A stretch of DNA of 64,000 nucleotides from NCBI GenBank assembly GCA_029783825.1, contig JAREIK010000494.1, positions 38,822-102,821 on the forward strand, written 5' to 3'. Of the stretch, positions 51,798-64,000 are shown in pieces. The position numbers and the translations under genes are program-made. Every line of letters begins with the position of its first letter. Positions within the stretch are counted from its first letter, which is position 1. The notes beneath the pieces were generated by a model. The model was not told the origin of the DNA, did no database searches, and saw only the letters and a program-made list of their open reading frames with translations. The stretch is from Sapria himalayana. Taxonomy: Eukaryota; Streptophyta; Magnoliopsida; Malpighiales; Rafflesiaceae.

Positions 51798-53608
51798 TTC
51801 AATCTCTCTATTTGTCTATCAATATTTCTATCTATCTATGTATCTACCTATTTATTTATCTATTTGTATGTCTATCGATATGTCTATCTATCTAACTAAC
51901 TATCTACCTATCTATCTAACATTCAATCAATCATTTTATTTTCTATTTTTTGTCTATCTATCTATCTATCTATATGTCTCTATATCTATCTATCAATCTA
52001 CCTATTTGATAATCTTTTTATCTATCTATCAATCTATGTGTCTGTCTATCTATCTTTCTATGTTGCTACATGTCTATTTATTTGTCCATATATTTGTTTA
52101 TCTATCTTTCTATCAATCTATCTATGTATCTATCTATCTATATAAAAATATATCTATCTATCTATCTATTTATCTATCTATCTTTCTATCTAAGTATCTA
52201 TTAATCTGATTATCATTTTTTCTATTATTCTGTCTATCATTCTTTCTATCAATCTATCTAGCTATCTTTCTATCTAGTTGTATATCTATATGTCTATATA
52301 TCTATCTATCTATCTTTATATTTATTTATTTATCTATCTATCTATCTTTATATCTATGTATATAACTATTTATCAATAAGTCTATCTATCTATCTATTTA
52401 TCTATTTATCTATTTATCAAATTGTCTATATATTTACCTATCTAAAGTCGTATTATGTGTTTGTTTGTCTTCCTATCTATATTTATCAATTTGTCTGTCT
52501 CTTTTTTTATCGATCTATTTACCTATCAATCTATCTATTTGTCTGTGTGTATGTCTACTTGACTATCTGCCTACCTAACTAACTGACTGGCTGACTAACT
52601 TTCTATCTATGTGTATGCCTATCGATCTATTTGTCTATCTATCTATTTATTTGTCTGTCTGTCTATTTTTCTATCTATCTATCTATCAGAGAGAGAGAGT
52701 GTGTGTGTGTATCTATCTATCTATCTGTTTATCTATCTATCTAGCTATCAATCAATCTATCTATCTATATATCTATCATTTATAAATCTATCTATCTATC
52801 TATTGATATGTCTATCTATCAATCTATCTATTAATCAATCTATCTATATATCAATGAATCATTTGATCTAAATATCTACCCGTCTATCTATCTGTCTATT
52901 TATCTGTCTATCAAGCAATCTATCTATCTATATATCTTTCTATCTTTTAATTATTTGTATATCTACCTGCATGCCTATTTGTCCTTTTATCTATCTATCT
53001 TTCTCTCTCTATCTGTCCATCTTTTTGTCTATCTATTTTTTTATATATTTGTCAATAAATCTATAAATTATTATTTCTCTCAATTAATCTAGCTTTTTTT
53101 CTATCTATATATGAATCTTTCTATTAATCTCTTTATCAAATTGTTTATATATCTACCTATTTGTAAACTATCTGTATGTTTGTCTGTTTGTCTAATTATT
53201 TGTATGCCTGTCTATTTTTTTGTTTGTCTCTCTTTATGCATGTTTGTCTATCTATTTGTCTATTTTTCTATGTGTCTACCTGCCTACCTGACTATCTACA
53301 TGTCTATCTATATATCTATAGATTGTATGCCTATATATCTAATTGTATGTCTACCTTTTGTCTGGCTATCTATCTATTTAAATGTTTTTCAATCTATCTG
53401 TCTTTTTATCCATCTATTTATCAATCAATCTAAATGTCTATCTATCTATCTATCTATATATCTAACTATCTATCTTTATATATATCTATATATTTATATT
53501 TTATCTATTTGTTTATCTATCTATCTATATATCTATATATCTATAAGTCTTCTATCTATCAATCTATCTATCAATCTATCTATTTGTCTATCTATTTGTC
53601 TATCTATT

Positions 53609-53639
<31 letters not shown>

Positions 53640-54537
53640 CTATATATCTATCTGTATATCAATATTTTTATCTTTATATCTATCTATCTATCTATCTATC
53701 TATCTGTTTGTTTATCGATATGTCTTTCTATCTAACTATCTATATATCTATCGATCTATCTAATTATCAATCAATCATTCTGTTTGTCTAACAAACTGTC
53801 AATCTATCTATTAATCAATCAATCTATCAATCTCTCTTTCTATATATCTATCAACTTATTTGTTAATCTTTTTGTCTATCTATCTATCGAATTATCTATC
53901 TATCTATTTATCTATATATATCCATCAATCTCTCAATTTGTCTATGAATCTATCTATGTATCTGTTTATCTGTCTATATATCGATATATCTATCTATCTA
54001 TCTATCTATCTATGTATCTATCTATCTGTCTATTAATCTATCTGTCAATCTTTATATCATTCGGTTTATCATTCTTTTTATCAATATATCTAGCTATTTT
54101 CTATCTATCTGTCTATCTATATGTATATATATCATTATATCTATATATTTAAATTTCTATTTGTATATATATATATATATATATATATCTATTTATCTAT
54201 CTATCTCACTCTCTCTCTTTCGATTTATCTATCTATTTATATGTCCATCTATCTGTCGATCAATCTATCTAAATATTAGTATATATATATATATATATCT
54301 ATCTATCTATCTATCTAACTATATATGAATCTATATATCAATCTATGAATATGTTTATCTATCTATTTATCAATCTGTATATTAATCTATTTATCAAACT
54401 AACTATATAACTGCCAATCTATAATCTTTCTATGAGTTTGTTTGTCTGGCTATTTATTTGTATGTCTATATGTTTATTTGTCTATCTATTTGTCGAACTA
54501 TCTATTTGCATGTCTTTCTATCTATTTGTCTGTGTCT

Positions 54538-54590
54538 GCCTGCTTGATTGTCTGCCTACGGCCCTACCTACCTAACTAACCGACTATCTT
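54538..54590 (-). repeat. Higher-order marker in TATC block
   Basis: GCCTGCTTGATTGTCTGCCT followed by ACCTAACTAACCGAC and CTATATGTATGTCTATC, the same order as at 51229 and 52551. Confidence 0.6.
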
Positions 54591-55976
54591 TCTATCTATA
54601 TGTATGTCTATCAATCTATTTGTCTATATCTCTATCTATTTTTCTATATGTGTGTTTGTTTATCTATTTGTATGTATGTCTATCTATCTATCTATCTAAT
54701 TTTCTATTTGTCTATTTATCAAACAATCTATCTATCTATTTATCTAACTATCTTTCTTCTATCAATCTATATTTATATCTATCTATCTATATGTCTATAT
54801 ATCTATCTATCTATTTATCTATCTATCTTTATATCAATCAATCTATCTATATATCTCTGTCTTTTTTATGTCTATCTATCTGTCTATTTATCTATCTATA
54901 TGTATATCTTTCAATCTATCAATATATTTGACTATTTATTTATAATCTATCTATATGTATATCTATCTATCATTCTATTTGTCTATCTATCAATCTATCT
55001 TTCTATCTATATATCTATAAATCTATCTATCTATCCATATGAATATCTATTTATTTATCTATCTTTATATCTATCTATCTTTCTATCGATATGTCAATTT
55101 ATCTATCTATCTATATGTAAGTCATTTGTTTATCTATCAAATTTTATATATTTCTTTCTATTTGTCTATCTATCTGTCTATATACCTGTCCTTGTATCTA
55201 TCTATCTATATATAAATCTATTTTTATACCTATCTATCAATCTTTTGGTTTATCTATCTATATATTTATATATGTCTATCAATCTCTCTTTCAATCAATC
55301 TATCAATGTGTCTATCAATCTGTCTATAAATCTGTCTAGCATTATTACTATAAATTTTACTAGCTATATGTCTATCAATCACTCTATTAATATGTCTATC
55401 AATCTATTTATCTATCTATTTGCTTTCTATTTGTCAATTTATCTATCTCTCTCTATTTATCTATCTGTCTATCTATCTGTCTATCTATATAACAATATAT
55501 TATTATATTTATCTGACTAATAATCAGTCTATCTATCTATCAATATGTCTATACATTTGTTTATATATCTATCTATCAATCTATCTATCTATTAATCTAA
55601 TTATCAAACTATATATATATATCTGCCTATTTGAAGTGTGTCTCTCTATTTCCATGTCTATTTTTATATTTGTCTGTCTGTCTATATGATTGTATGTATA
55701 TATCAATATGTATATATCAAACTATATATATATATCAATATGTCTGTCTATTTGAAGTGTGTCTCTATTTCCATGTTTAGATAGATATATATCTATCTAA
55801 TAATCTGTCTGTCTGTCTGTCTATCTATATCTTTATGTTTATTTGTTTGTGTTTATTTGTTTCTATGTCTACCTACATGCATGACTATTAGCCGTCTTGA
55901 CTAACTAACAGACTAACTATCTATCTATATCTATATATCCATCAATCTATATATCTATCTATCAATCTATTTGACT

Positions 55977-56247
55977 ATTTTTTAAATGTCTCTAACTATC
56001 AATTTGTCTATCTGTCTATATATATATATATATATATCTATATATATATATCTATATATCTATACATCTAACTATCTATATATCTTTCTATATTTTAATC
56101 TATATATCTGTTTGTCTATGTTTCTATCAATCAATCTATCTATCTATCTATATAACTATCTATCTATATGTCGATCTATCTATTTATCTATATAACTATC
56201 AATCTATTTGTCTATTTTTTAAATGTATCTGATTGTCAATTTGTTTA

Positions 56248-56302
<55 letters not shown>

Positions 56303-56455
56303 ATATCTATCTATACATCTAACTATATATATATATATCTTTCTATATTTCAATCTATATATCTGTTTGTCTATGTTTCTATCTATCTATCTATATAACT
56401 ATCTATCTATATGTCGATCTATCTATTTATCTATCTAACTATGCATCTAACTATC
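55977..56455. repeat. About 238-bp tandem duplication in the array
   Basis: ATTTTTTAAATGTCTCTAAC and the text after it recurs from 56215 with the same downstream words: TACATCTAACTAT, GTTTGTCTATGTTTCTATC, ATATGTCGATCTATC. The second copy has a longer AT tract (56252-56300), so the copies differ mainly by AT expansion. Confidence 0.85.
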
Positions 56456-57663
56456 AATCTGTATATCTATGTGTCTATCTTTCAATCATTCTGTCTATCG
56501 ATCTATTTATCTTTTTATCTTTCTATCTATTTGTCTATCTATTTATCTATCTATTAGTCTTTATATCTATTTATGTATGTGTCTATCTATCTGTCTATCT
56601 AACTTTCTATCTATATATATATCTTACTATCTATTTGTCTATCTATGTGTCTATCTATCTATCTGTATATCTATTTTTTTATATATCTGTTAATCTTTCT
56701 ATCTATCTGTATATCTATTTTTTATCTATCTGTCAATCTTTCTATGTATATTTCTATCTATTATGTTCATATCTATCTTTGAATATATACATTTAACTAT
56801 CTATATATCTATGTATCTATCTATCTATTTGTCTATTTATCTGTCTATCGATATGAAAATCTTTATATCTATCTATCTATCTGTCTATCTATCTGTCTAT
56901 CTATCTATCTTTCTTTATTTCTATTAATCAATATGACTATGTATATTTTTTATATTTGTCTATCAATCTGTCAATCTTTCTATCTATCTATATGACAATC
57001 TATCTCTCTATCTATCTATTTAACTATCTATCTATTTGTCTATATATAAGTATATCTATTTGTCAATTCTTCTATCTACCTATCTATGTTTCTATCTGTC
57101 TTTCTAAATATATAACTATCTCTCAATCTATCTATCTATCTATCTTTCTATTTATCAATCTTTCTCTCTAATTGTTTTTCTATTTGTATATCTATCTATC
57201 TATGTATTTTTATATCTATCTAAATATCTATCTATCTATCTAACTAACTATCTATTTGTCTAATAATCTACTAATCTATCTGTCTAACTATTTGTCTATC
57301 TATTTGACTATCTAATTATCGATCTATTTATCTATCAATCTGTATATCTATTAATCTTTCTAGCTATCTATCTTTCTTTCTATCAATTTATCTATTAATC
57401 TATCTATCAATCTATCAATCAATCTATCTATAAATTTGTCTATCAAACTATCTATATATCTTTTTATTTATCTGTCTATCTATTTATTTATCTATCTATC
57501 TATCAATCTTTCAGCCTATCTACCTATCTATCTATCTATTTCTGTGCGTATCTATTTGTCTATTTATCTATCTATCTATTTGTTCATCTATTTGTTTGTC
57601 TGTATGTTTGACTATCTATTTCCCTCTCTAATTTGTCTATTTGTATATCTGTATATTTATCTA

Positions 57664-57695
<32 letters not shown>

Positions 57696-60060
57696 ATATA
57701 GTCTATAGATCTATTTGTCTATCTAGCTGTCTATCAATCTGTCTGTCTATCTATTTGTCTATCTATTTATTTATCAATATGCATATCTATCTATCTATCA
57801 ATCTCTAGATCAATCTATCTATGGACTCATCTATCAATCTATCTATCATTTAATCATTCTATCTATCTATCTATTTTTCTTTCTTTCTTTCCTTCTTTCA
57901 ATATGTATATAATCCATCTATAAATCTGTCTATCTATCTTATTTGTGCATCTGTCTATCTATCTATCTATCTATCTATCTTTTTATATACCAATCTATTT
58001 GTCGATAAATCTATTTATTTATCTCTCAATGTATCTATTTATCTATTTATCTATATATCTATCTATCTATTTATCTTTCAATCAATTATCGGTCTATCTA
58101 TCTTTCCATCAATTTGTATACCTATCTATCTATGTATCTATCTATCTGTCTGTCTATCTATCTATAAGTCTATTTGTCTATCTATCTATGTTTCTATCAA
58201 TTTGTCTATTTATCTATCTTCTATCTATATGTCAATCTATTTATATATCTATTTATCTATCTATCAGACTATCATTCTGTCTATCATTCTATCTATGTGT
58301 CTATATATATATATATATCTATCTATATCTATCTATATATCTATCTATCTATTTGTCTATCTATCTTCCTCCCAATCTATTTATAAATATATGTTTCTAT
58401 TTGCATTTCTATATCTTTATTTATGTATCTATCTATCTATTTATCTATCTGACTATCTATCTGTATATTATCTATCTATATATTTATCTATCTTTATATC
58501 TATCTATCTATCTATCAACCTTCTATTAATCGGTCTATCAATTAAACATTCTATCTCTGTTGCTTTCTATATATCTATCTATCTTTCTTTCTTTCTATAA
58601 ATTTGTCTATATATTTATATATCTATTTGTTTATCTATCTTTATATCTATCTGTCTCTTTGTTTATCTATCTGTCTATCTATATATATATTTGTGTATCT
58701 ATCTATCTTTCTTTCTTTCTTTCTAACTGTATATATATCTAACTATATATTTATATATCTATATGTATATTTATTTATCTATATATTTAGCTATCTATAT
58801 GCCTATCTATCTGTTGATTTATCTATCTCTCTCTCTATCTATCTATCTATATATCTATCTACCTATCTAACTATCATTCTATTTATCTTTCTATCTCTCT
58901 ATCTATATATATATCTATCTATATTTCTATATATTTGTCAATCTATCTGTATATTATTATATCTATCATTCTGTCTATCGATATATCTATATAACTCTCT
59001 ATCTATTTATCTATTTGTCTATCATTTTGTTTATATATCTGTATATCGATCTATCTATCTATCTAACTATCTGTATATCTATATGTCTATTAATCTATCA
59101 ATCAAAAATATGTATCTATTTATAATTCTATCTGTATATCTAACATTCAATCTATCTATATATCTATCCATTATCTATCTTTAAATCTAATCTATATATT
59201 TGTCTATCTAACTATTCATCTAATTTTCTATCTATCCGTCTATCAATCTGTCTATAAATCTATCTATCTGTCTATCCATCAATGATTCATCTATATATAT
59301 ATCTATCTATCTATCTATATATCTATATATCAATAAATTTATCTATTTATCTTTTTGTCTATCACGCTATCTATCTATCTGTATATCTAAATGTCTATCT
59401 ATCTATCTATCTGTATATCTATCTGTCTATTAATCTCTCTATCAATCTATGTATCTTTTTATCTTTCTATCTGTTTATATATCTATATATCTATCTATCA
59501 ATCTATCTATATATTTGTATATCTATCAGTTTATCTATGTTTATATCTATCTTTCTATCAATCTGTCTATAAATTTATCTAAAAATATGTATATCAATCA
59601 ATGATTCTATCTATCTATCTATCGATCAATCTATCAATCTGTCTATCTTTTAATTTATCTATTTATTATCTTTATGTCTTTCTATCTGGCGATCTACTAT
59701 CTGCATATCTATCTATCTGTTTATCTGTCTATGTGTTAATCAATTTATCTATCAATCTATCTACCTATATATTTGTCTATGTATATATCTATTTATCTAT
59801 TTATCCATCAATCGATATATCTATATATCTAATTATCTAACTATCCATCTATTTGTATATCTATTTGTATATCTATTTATATATCTACCTATCTATCTAT
59901 ATGTCGATATATATATATATATATATATCTATATATCTATCAATCTAACTATCTATCTAGCTAGCTATATATCTATCTAATTATATATGTGTCTATCTAT
60001 CTGTCTATTATTCTATCTATCATTCTGTCTATTAATATATCTATCTATCTATCTATATAT

Positions 60061-60196
60061 CTATTTATTTATCTATCTGTTTATCAATTAATCTATCTAT
60101 CTATATATCTATCTATCTATCTATATATCTATTTATTTATCTATCTGTTTATCAATTAATCTATCTATCTATATATCTATCTATCTATCTTCAATC
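60061..60196. repeat. 68-bp tandem duplication in the array
   Basis: The text starting CTATTTATTTATCTATCTGT at 60061 repeats exactly from 60129, apparently without a mismatch, so it is very recent. Confidence 0.9.
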
Positions 60197-61372
60197 TATC
60201 TATAAATCTGTATATCAATCTATGTATCTTTATGCATTTCTATCTATCTATCAATATATGTATCTATCTATCAATCTATCTTTTTGTCTATCTAACTGTC
60301 ATTTTATCAATCAATTAATATATCTATTTATCTATCTATTATTTCTCTATATATCTATTTATCTATCTTTATATCTATCTGTGTATGTGTCTGTCTATCT
60401 TTCTATCAATCTATCTATCTACCGAACTATATATAAATATATCTGTCTATCAATATGTGTATCTATTTGTCTTTCTATTGTCTATCTTTATGTCTATCTA
60501 TATGTCTATCTATCTATCTATCTATTTATCTATCTATGTGTCTATCTATATGTCTATTTATCTATTTTATATCTTTATATCTATCTTTCTCTCAATATTT
60601 CTACATATCTATCTATCTATCAATAAGTCTATAAATCAAACATTCGATAGAACTATCTTTTTGCCTATCTATTTATCTATCAATGTGTCTATCAATCTGA
60701 CCATCTATCTATCTATCTATCTTTTTGTATATCTATCTTTCTATCTATCTGTCTATCTATATGTCTGTCTATCTGTATATCTGTCTATATCCCTATCTAT
60801 CTATCTATCTATCTATTTGTTTATCTATCTATCTGTCTATCTATATGTCTCTGTATTTGTCCATCTATCTATCTATATATCTATTTATCTATATATCTGC
60901 CAATCTAGTTTTTTATTTATTTGTCTACCTATCTGTATATCTATTTGTCTATCTATCTATCTATCTATATTTCTATCTATCTTTCTATCTATTTGTCTAT
61001 TTATTTGTCTATAAATTTGTCTATCAATCTGACTTATTCTTTCTATCAATTTATCTAACAACATGTCTATCTATCTCTTTATATGTCTATCTATCTATCC
61101 TATCTATATGGCTATCTATCAAACTATCTATATGTATATCTATCTATCTATTTGTCTATCTGTCTATTATCTACCTCTCTTTCTATTTGTCTGCCTTTCT
61201 ATCTACCTATCTATTTATCTATCTATCAAACGATTTATCTATCTATCTATCTATCAGTCTTCTATTTATCTTTCTATATGTTTATCTATCTATCTATCTA
61301 CCTATCTATATGTCTATCTATATGTCTATCTATTAATCAATATATCTATCTATCTATATATCTATCTATTTA

Positions 61373-61800
61373 TACTACAAGAAAAATCCTCATATAGCTA
61401 TGGACAATTCCTTAGCTAAATGTGTATTTTCCGTTGCTAAACGGGATATAGTGATGGATTACCAACGGATCAGTTCCATATCTAAAGTGCTTCTTGCTAA
61501 AATTTACTATCGGATAGTGTCCCTAGCTAAAAAGTAGCATCGGAAAAATCCCTTGCTAAAAAGACAAATCACTAGATAAATTAGCAAGATAAATGAGATT
61601 TTTCATCGCTAAACGAAAATAATGACGGATGATTCCCTAGCTAAAGTGCTGGTATATAAATTTTACTGACATTTATAGTCCATAGCTTAATAAAATTAGC
61701 GAGGAAAATACGTCGCTAATTTTAATATTTCCCAAGCTAAATTAGCTAGGGAAAATTCTCTAGCTAATTTAGCAAGGGATTTTTTCCCTATATATTTTAA
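61373..61800. repeat. Terminal repeat and subterminal repeat cluster of E3
   Basis: At least ten TTAGCTA/TTGCTAA/GCTAAA-type words in both orientations within 430 bases, a pattern typical of transposase-binding subterminal regions in CACTA elements. Confidence 0.8.
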
Positions 61801-62412
61801 TTTCAAAATAAATTTTAGAATTTAAATTATATTAAAATTTTTTGGCTAAATAAATTAATATCTTTATATCAAATTGAATAAAAATTGAAACTATAAATAA
61901 TTTCCATATTCTAATTCAATATTTTACTTAATTTAAACAAAAAATAACAAAATTTTATTTCATCTTATTCATCAATGTATCTACCGAGAGTCCATAAAGT
62001 ATAATATATCCATTAATTGACATTGCTTTCTCTCTCCATGCTTCTGCGATCATCATTTATCTACTGCGAAAAAGTTGTCTGTGTCATGTCACCTAATGTC
62101 TAGTGAAAAATCTCATCAATTATAGAAGATTTGTATGAGGATAACGCGGTATCATATCTGTAAGAAAGTTAAACCACTCAGGCAAATTAAAAAAAGTTAT
62201 GTTTTGATACATATATAATCATGCAGTATATATGTAATATATACTAGCATTTCATTCGTACATATATTATTGCAGTATATATACATAAAAACAACATTAT
62301 TATGTGTACATATAAACTAAGTACAAATATACTCAGTATATATGTATATAAAATACTACAGTATTATATTTACGTATATACTAACTTTATTCGTACGTAT
62401 ATACCTCATTTG

Positions 62413-62715
62413 GTGATGTTGTTGCTGCTCCCGCTGCCGCTCCTAGAACTGCTGCCGTTGTTGCCTCTGCCATTGTTTCCAGTGCTGCCGATGCTTCCGA
62501 TGCAGCAGCTACTACCGCACTACCACCACTGCTTCTGGAGTAGCCACTACTACTGTCACTACCACTGCATCCGATGTTGCCGCTCCTATCGCTGCCACTC
62601 CCACTGCCACTGCTGCCGTTGCAGCTCTCACTAATGCGCCACCGCCACTATAGTCACTACCATTCCACTACCGCTACTGCCGTCACTGCCACTTTTGTCA
62701 CTGCTACTGCTACTG
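62413..62715. repeat. GC-rich trinucleotide minisatellite (GCTGCC/ACTGCC type), unit A
   Basis: Irregular chain of GCT, GCC, ACT, ACC and CCG triplets in an AT-rich setting. It gives alanine-, threonine-, proline- or leucine-rich frames in several phases, none with a credible gene structure. Confidence 0.8.
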
Positions 62716-63464
62716 ATAGTAGGCTTTACATACTATAATAGGCTAAAAGTCTACCCAAAGAATTCGGAGACACACAACATTTTCATAGATATATAAAATA
62801 GTTATTATAGAAATGAACAAACACAAATTAAAGTTGATAGTCATACAACCTAAACTAAAATTTAATTAAAAATTTAATAATTTTATATTAAATTTAATAA
62901 AAACAGAAACTATAAATGAAACTTTTAATTAAACAAATAAAATTTATTGAATAACATATCTAATACAATATTTTAAATAACTAAAAAAATAACAAAAATT
63001 ATATTACATCCTTTGTAAACAATGTATCCACCTACTGTGCATAAAGAATAATTTATCAATACATTGATGTTGCTTTCTCTCCATATGCTCCTCCGATCAT
63101 CAATTTTTGGCGGTGAAAAGTTGTTCTTGTGACAATGCTTCATGTCTGTTGAAAAATTCCCTTCACTTATACAAGCATCGTATGGGAAACAATGCGGTAC
63201 CACATTTGTAAGAAATTCAAACCACTAAATCAAATCAAATATATTAAAAAAACTATGTTTTGATAAATATATATTACTGCAGCAAAAAAGTACATATATA
63301 CTAGCATTTCACTAGTATATATATTACTGCATTATTTGTACATATAAATTGTAATATTATGCGTACTTATATACCGAGTACATATATACTCAGTATATAT
63401 GTACATAAAATACTTCAAAATTATATATACATATATACTGAATATATACGTATGTATATACCAC

Positions 63465-63936
63465 ATTTGTTGCCGTTCCTGCTGCCTTCCGCTATTGCTG
63501 CCGCCCCTGCCGCTAGCTGCCACACCTACCACAACTGTTGCTGCCACAGCGGCTACTGCCGATGCTGCCGCCTCTGGCAGAGCACCGCCACTGCCTCCTC
63601 TGCTGTAGCTGCTGTTGTTGATGCTACAGCTACTGCCAGCACTGCCTCCTCTGCTGTAGCTGCTGTTGCTGCCGCTACAGCTGCTGCAGCTACTGATGCC
63701 ACCACAGCCGCTACTACTACGATGCTACTGCTTCCTTCACTACCTCCGTTATAGCTGCTGCCATTGCTCGCACGTCTGCCATCACTGTTGCTGCCACCAC
63801 TGCCGACACTGCCACTGCCGCTACCGGTGCCATTACAACCGGTGCCGGTGCCACTACCACCAGTGCCGCTTCTGGCACCATTGCCGCCACTACCATCACT
63901 GTCACTACTGCTGCCGCAACTACCACTGATGGTAAT
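63465..63936. repeat. GC-rich trinucleotide minisatellite, unit B
   Basis: Same composition as in unit A but about 170 bases longer, with a local duplication of CACTGCCTCCTCTGCTGTAG (about 63589 and 63643). Open frames on both strands are by-products of the triplet repeat. Confidence 0.8.
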
Positions 63937-64000
63937 AAGGTTTTACATACCTATAATAGGTTAAACTCTATCCAAATAATTGGGGAAAACAAACATATTA

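Larger units (their letters stand above)
50611..61372 (-). repeat. Satellite array, inverted polarity (TATC), right of E2
   Basis: 10.8 kb of TATC-type degenerate repeat. Marker-like segments with GCCTAC and CTAACTAAC words stand near 51229-51290, 52551-52600, 53275-53340, 54538-54590 and 55867-55915, spaced about 1.3, 0.7, 1.3 and 1.3 kb. A mixed GA/GT tract lies at 52687-52708. The longest open frame (54600-55520) is repeat-derived and not a gene. Confidence 0.95.
61373..64000. mobile_element. CACTA transposon E3, one terminus and interior, runs off the window
   Basis: TACTACAAGAAAAATCC at 61373 matches the CACTA terminus at 12 of 13 positions and directly follows TATC array sequence. It is followed by a dense cluster of subterminal words TAGCTATGG, TTAGCTAAA, CCCTAGCTAAA and TTGCTAAA to about 61800. 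The interior has two tandem units (next entries). The shared block at 3582-3715 lies beyond the transposase end in E1 and reads opposite to it, so this is more likely the 3' terminus of a reverse-oriented element. No transposase is within the window. Confidence 0.8.
61930..64000 (+). repeat. Two tandem units of about 1.0-1.2 kb inside E3
   Basis: Unit A starts near 61935 and unit B near 62950. Matching landmarks in order are CATAAAG (61992 and 63039), TTGCTTTCTCTC (62025 and 63069), a GCGGTA(T/C)CA word (62145 and 63192), TATGTTTTGATA (62198 and 63253), an AT-rich TACATATATAC region, a GCTGCC-rich block, and the CTATAATAGG block (62731 and 63949). Offset is about 1045 bases at the start and 1218 at the end; the difference lies mostly in the GC-rich block. 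Confidence 0.88.

Noticed and set aside
10723..61372. CRISPR array
   Set aside because: Repeats are degenerate tetranucleotides without regular spacers, in a plant nuclear context.
42545..61419. Plus-strand open frames of the same type, up to 306 codons (54600-55520)
   Set aside because: Same composition effect on the plus strand after the polarity switch; several frames are open at once over the same DNA.
62302..63964. Open frames rich in Ala, Pro, Thr, Leu or Cys/His near the right edge
   Set aside because: They are produced by the GCTGCC-type triplet minisatellite and occur on both strands in several phases.

Overview
This window looks like nuclear DNA of a flowering plant, from a very AT-rich, transposon-dense, heterochromatin-like region. 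The evidence is a plant L1-type LINE with a C-terminal RNase H, several CACTA (En/Spm, CMC) transposon ends with the plant-type terminus CACTACAAGAAAA, a plant Transposase_24 relic, and exon fragments of a plant ARIA/ABAP1-like armadillo gene. I see no intact host gene, tRNA, rRNA or CRISPR array. Every protein-coding trace is mobile, captured or decayed. The species cannot be named from the sequence.

Layout. (1) 1-10722: interior and one terminus of a reverse-oriented CACTA element (E1). It holds a minus-strand Transposase_24 relic (about 4.04-5.17 kb) and, on the plus strand, a decayed phage-type RNA polymerase of the plant mitochondrial linear-plasmid type (about 5.7-8.26 kb). (2) 10723-41809: a degenerate GATA array, interrupted at 23048-30348 by a full-length but mutated LINE with a 17-bp target-site duplication. 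(3) At about 41810 the strand polarity switches and the array reads TATC to 45091. (4) 45092-50610: a complete 5.5-kb CACTA element (E2) with 3-bp duplications, carrying three captured armadillo-gene exons and the 3' end of the same transposase gene. (5) 50611-61372: more TATC array. (6) 61373-64000: one terminus and interior of a third CACTA element (E3), with a roughly 1-kb tandem duplication containing GC-rich trinucleotide minisatellites.

The array totals about 38 kb without insertions and is not a plain microsatellite. Marker segments with non-GATA spelling recur in the same order every 1.3-1.8 kb, in opposite orientation on the two sides of the polarity switch, so it behaves as a decayed higher-order satellite. 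The many long Ser-Ile-Tyr-Leu reading frames in it are artefacts: the pyrimidine-rich strand of a TATC repeat has no stop codon in any frame.

Nothing here forms an operon or pathway. The common theme is accumulation: a satellite array serving as landing site for CACTA elements and a LINE, with CACTA elements carrying foreign sequence (a nuclear gene fragment and an organelle-plasmid gene relic). The points most worth checking are the plasmid polymerase inside E1, the Pack-CACTA capture in E2, and the higher-order structure and polarity switch of the array.
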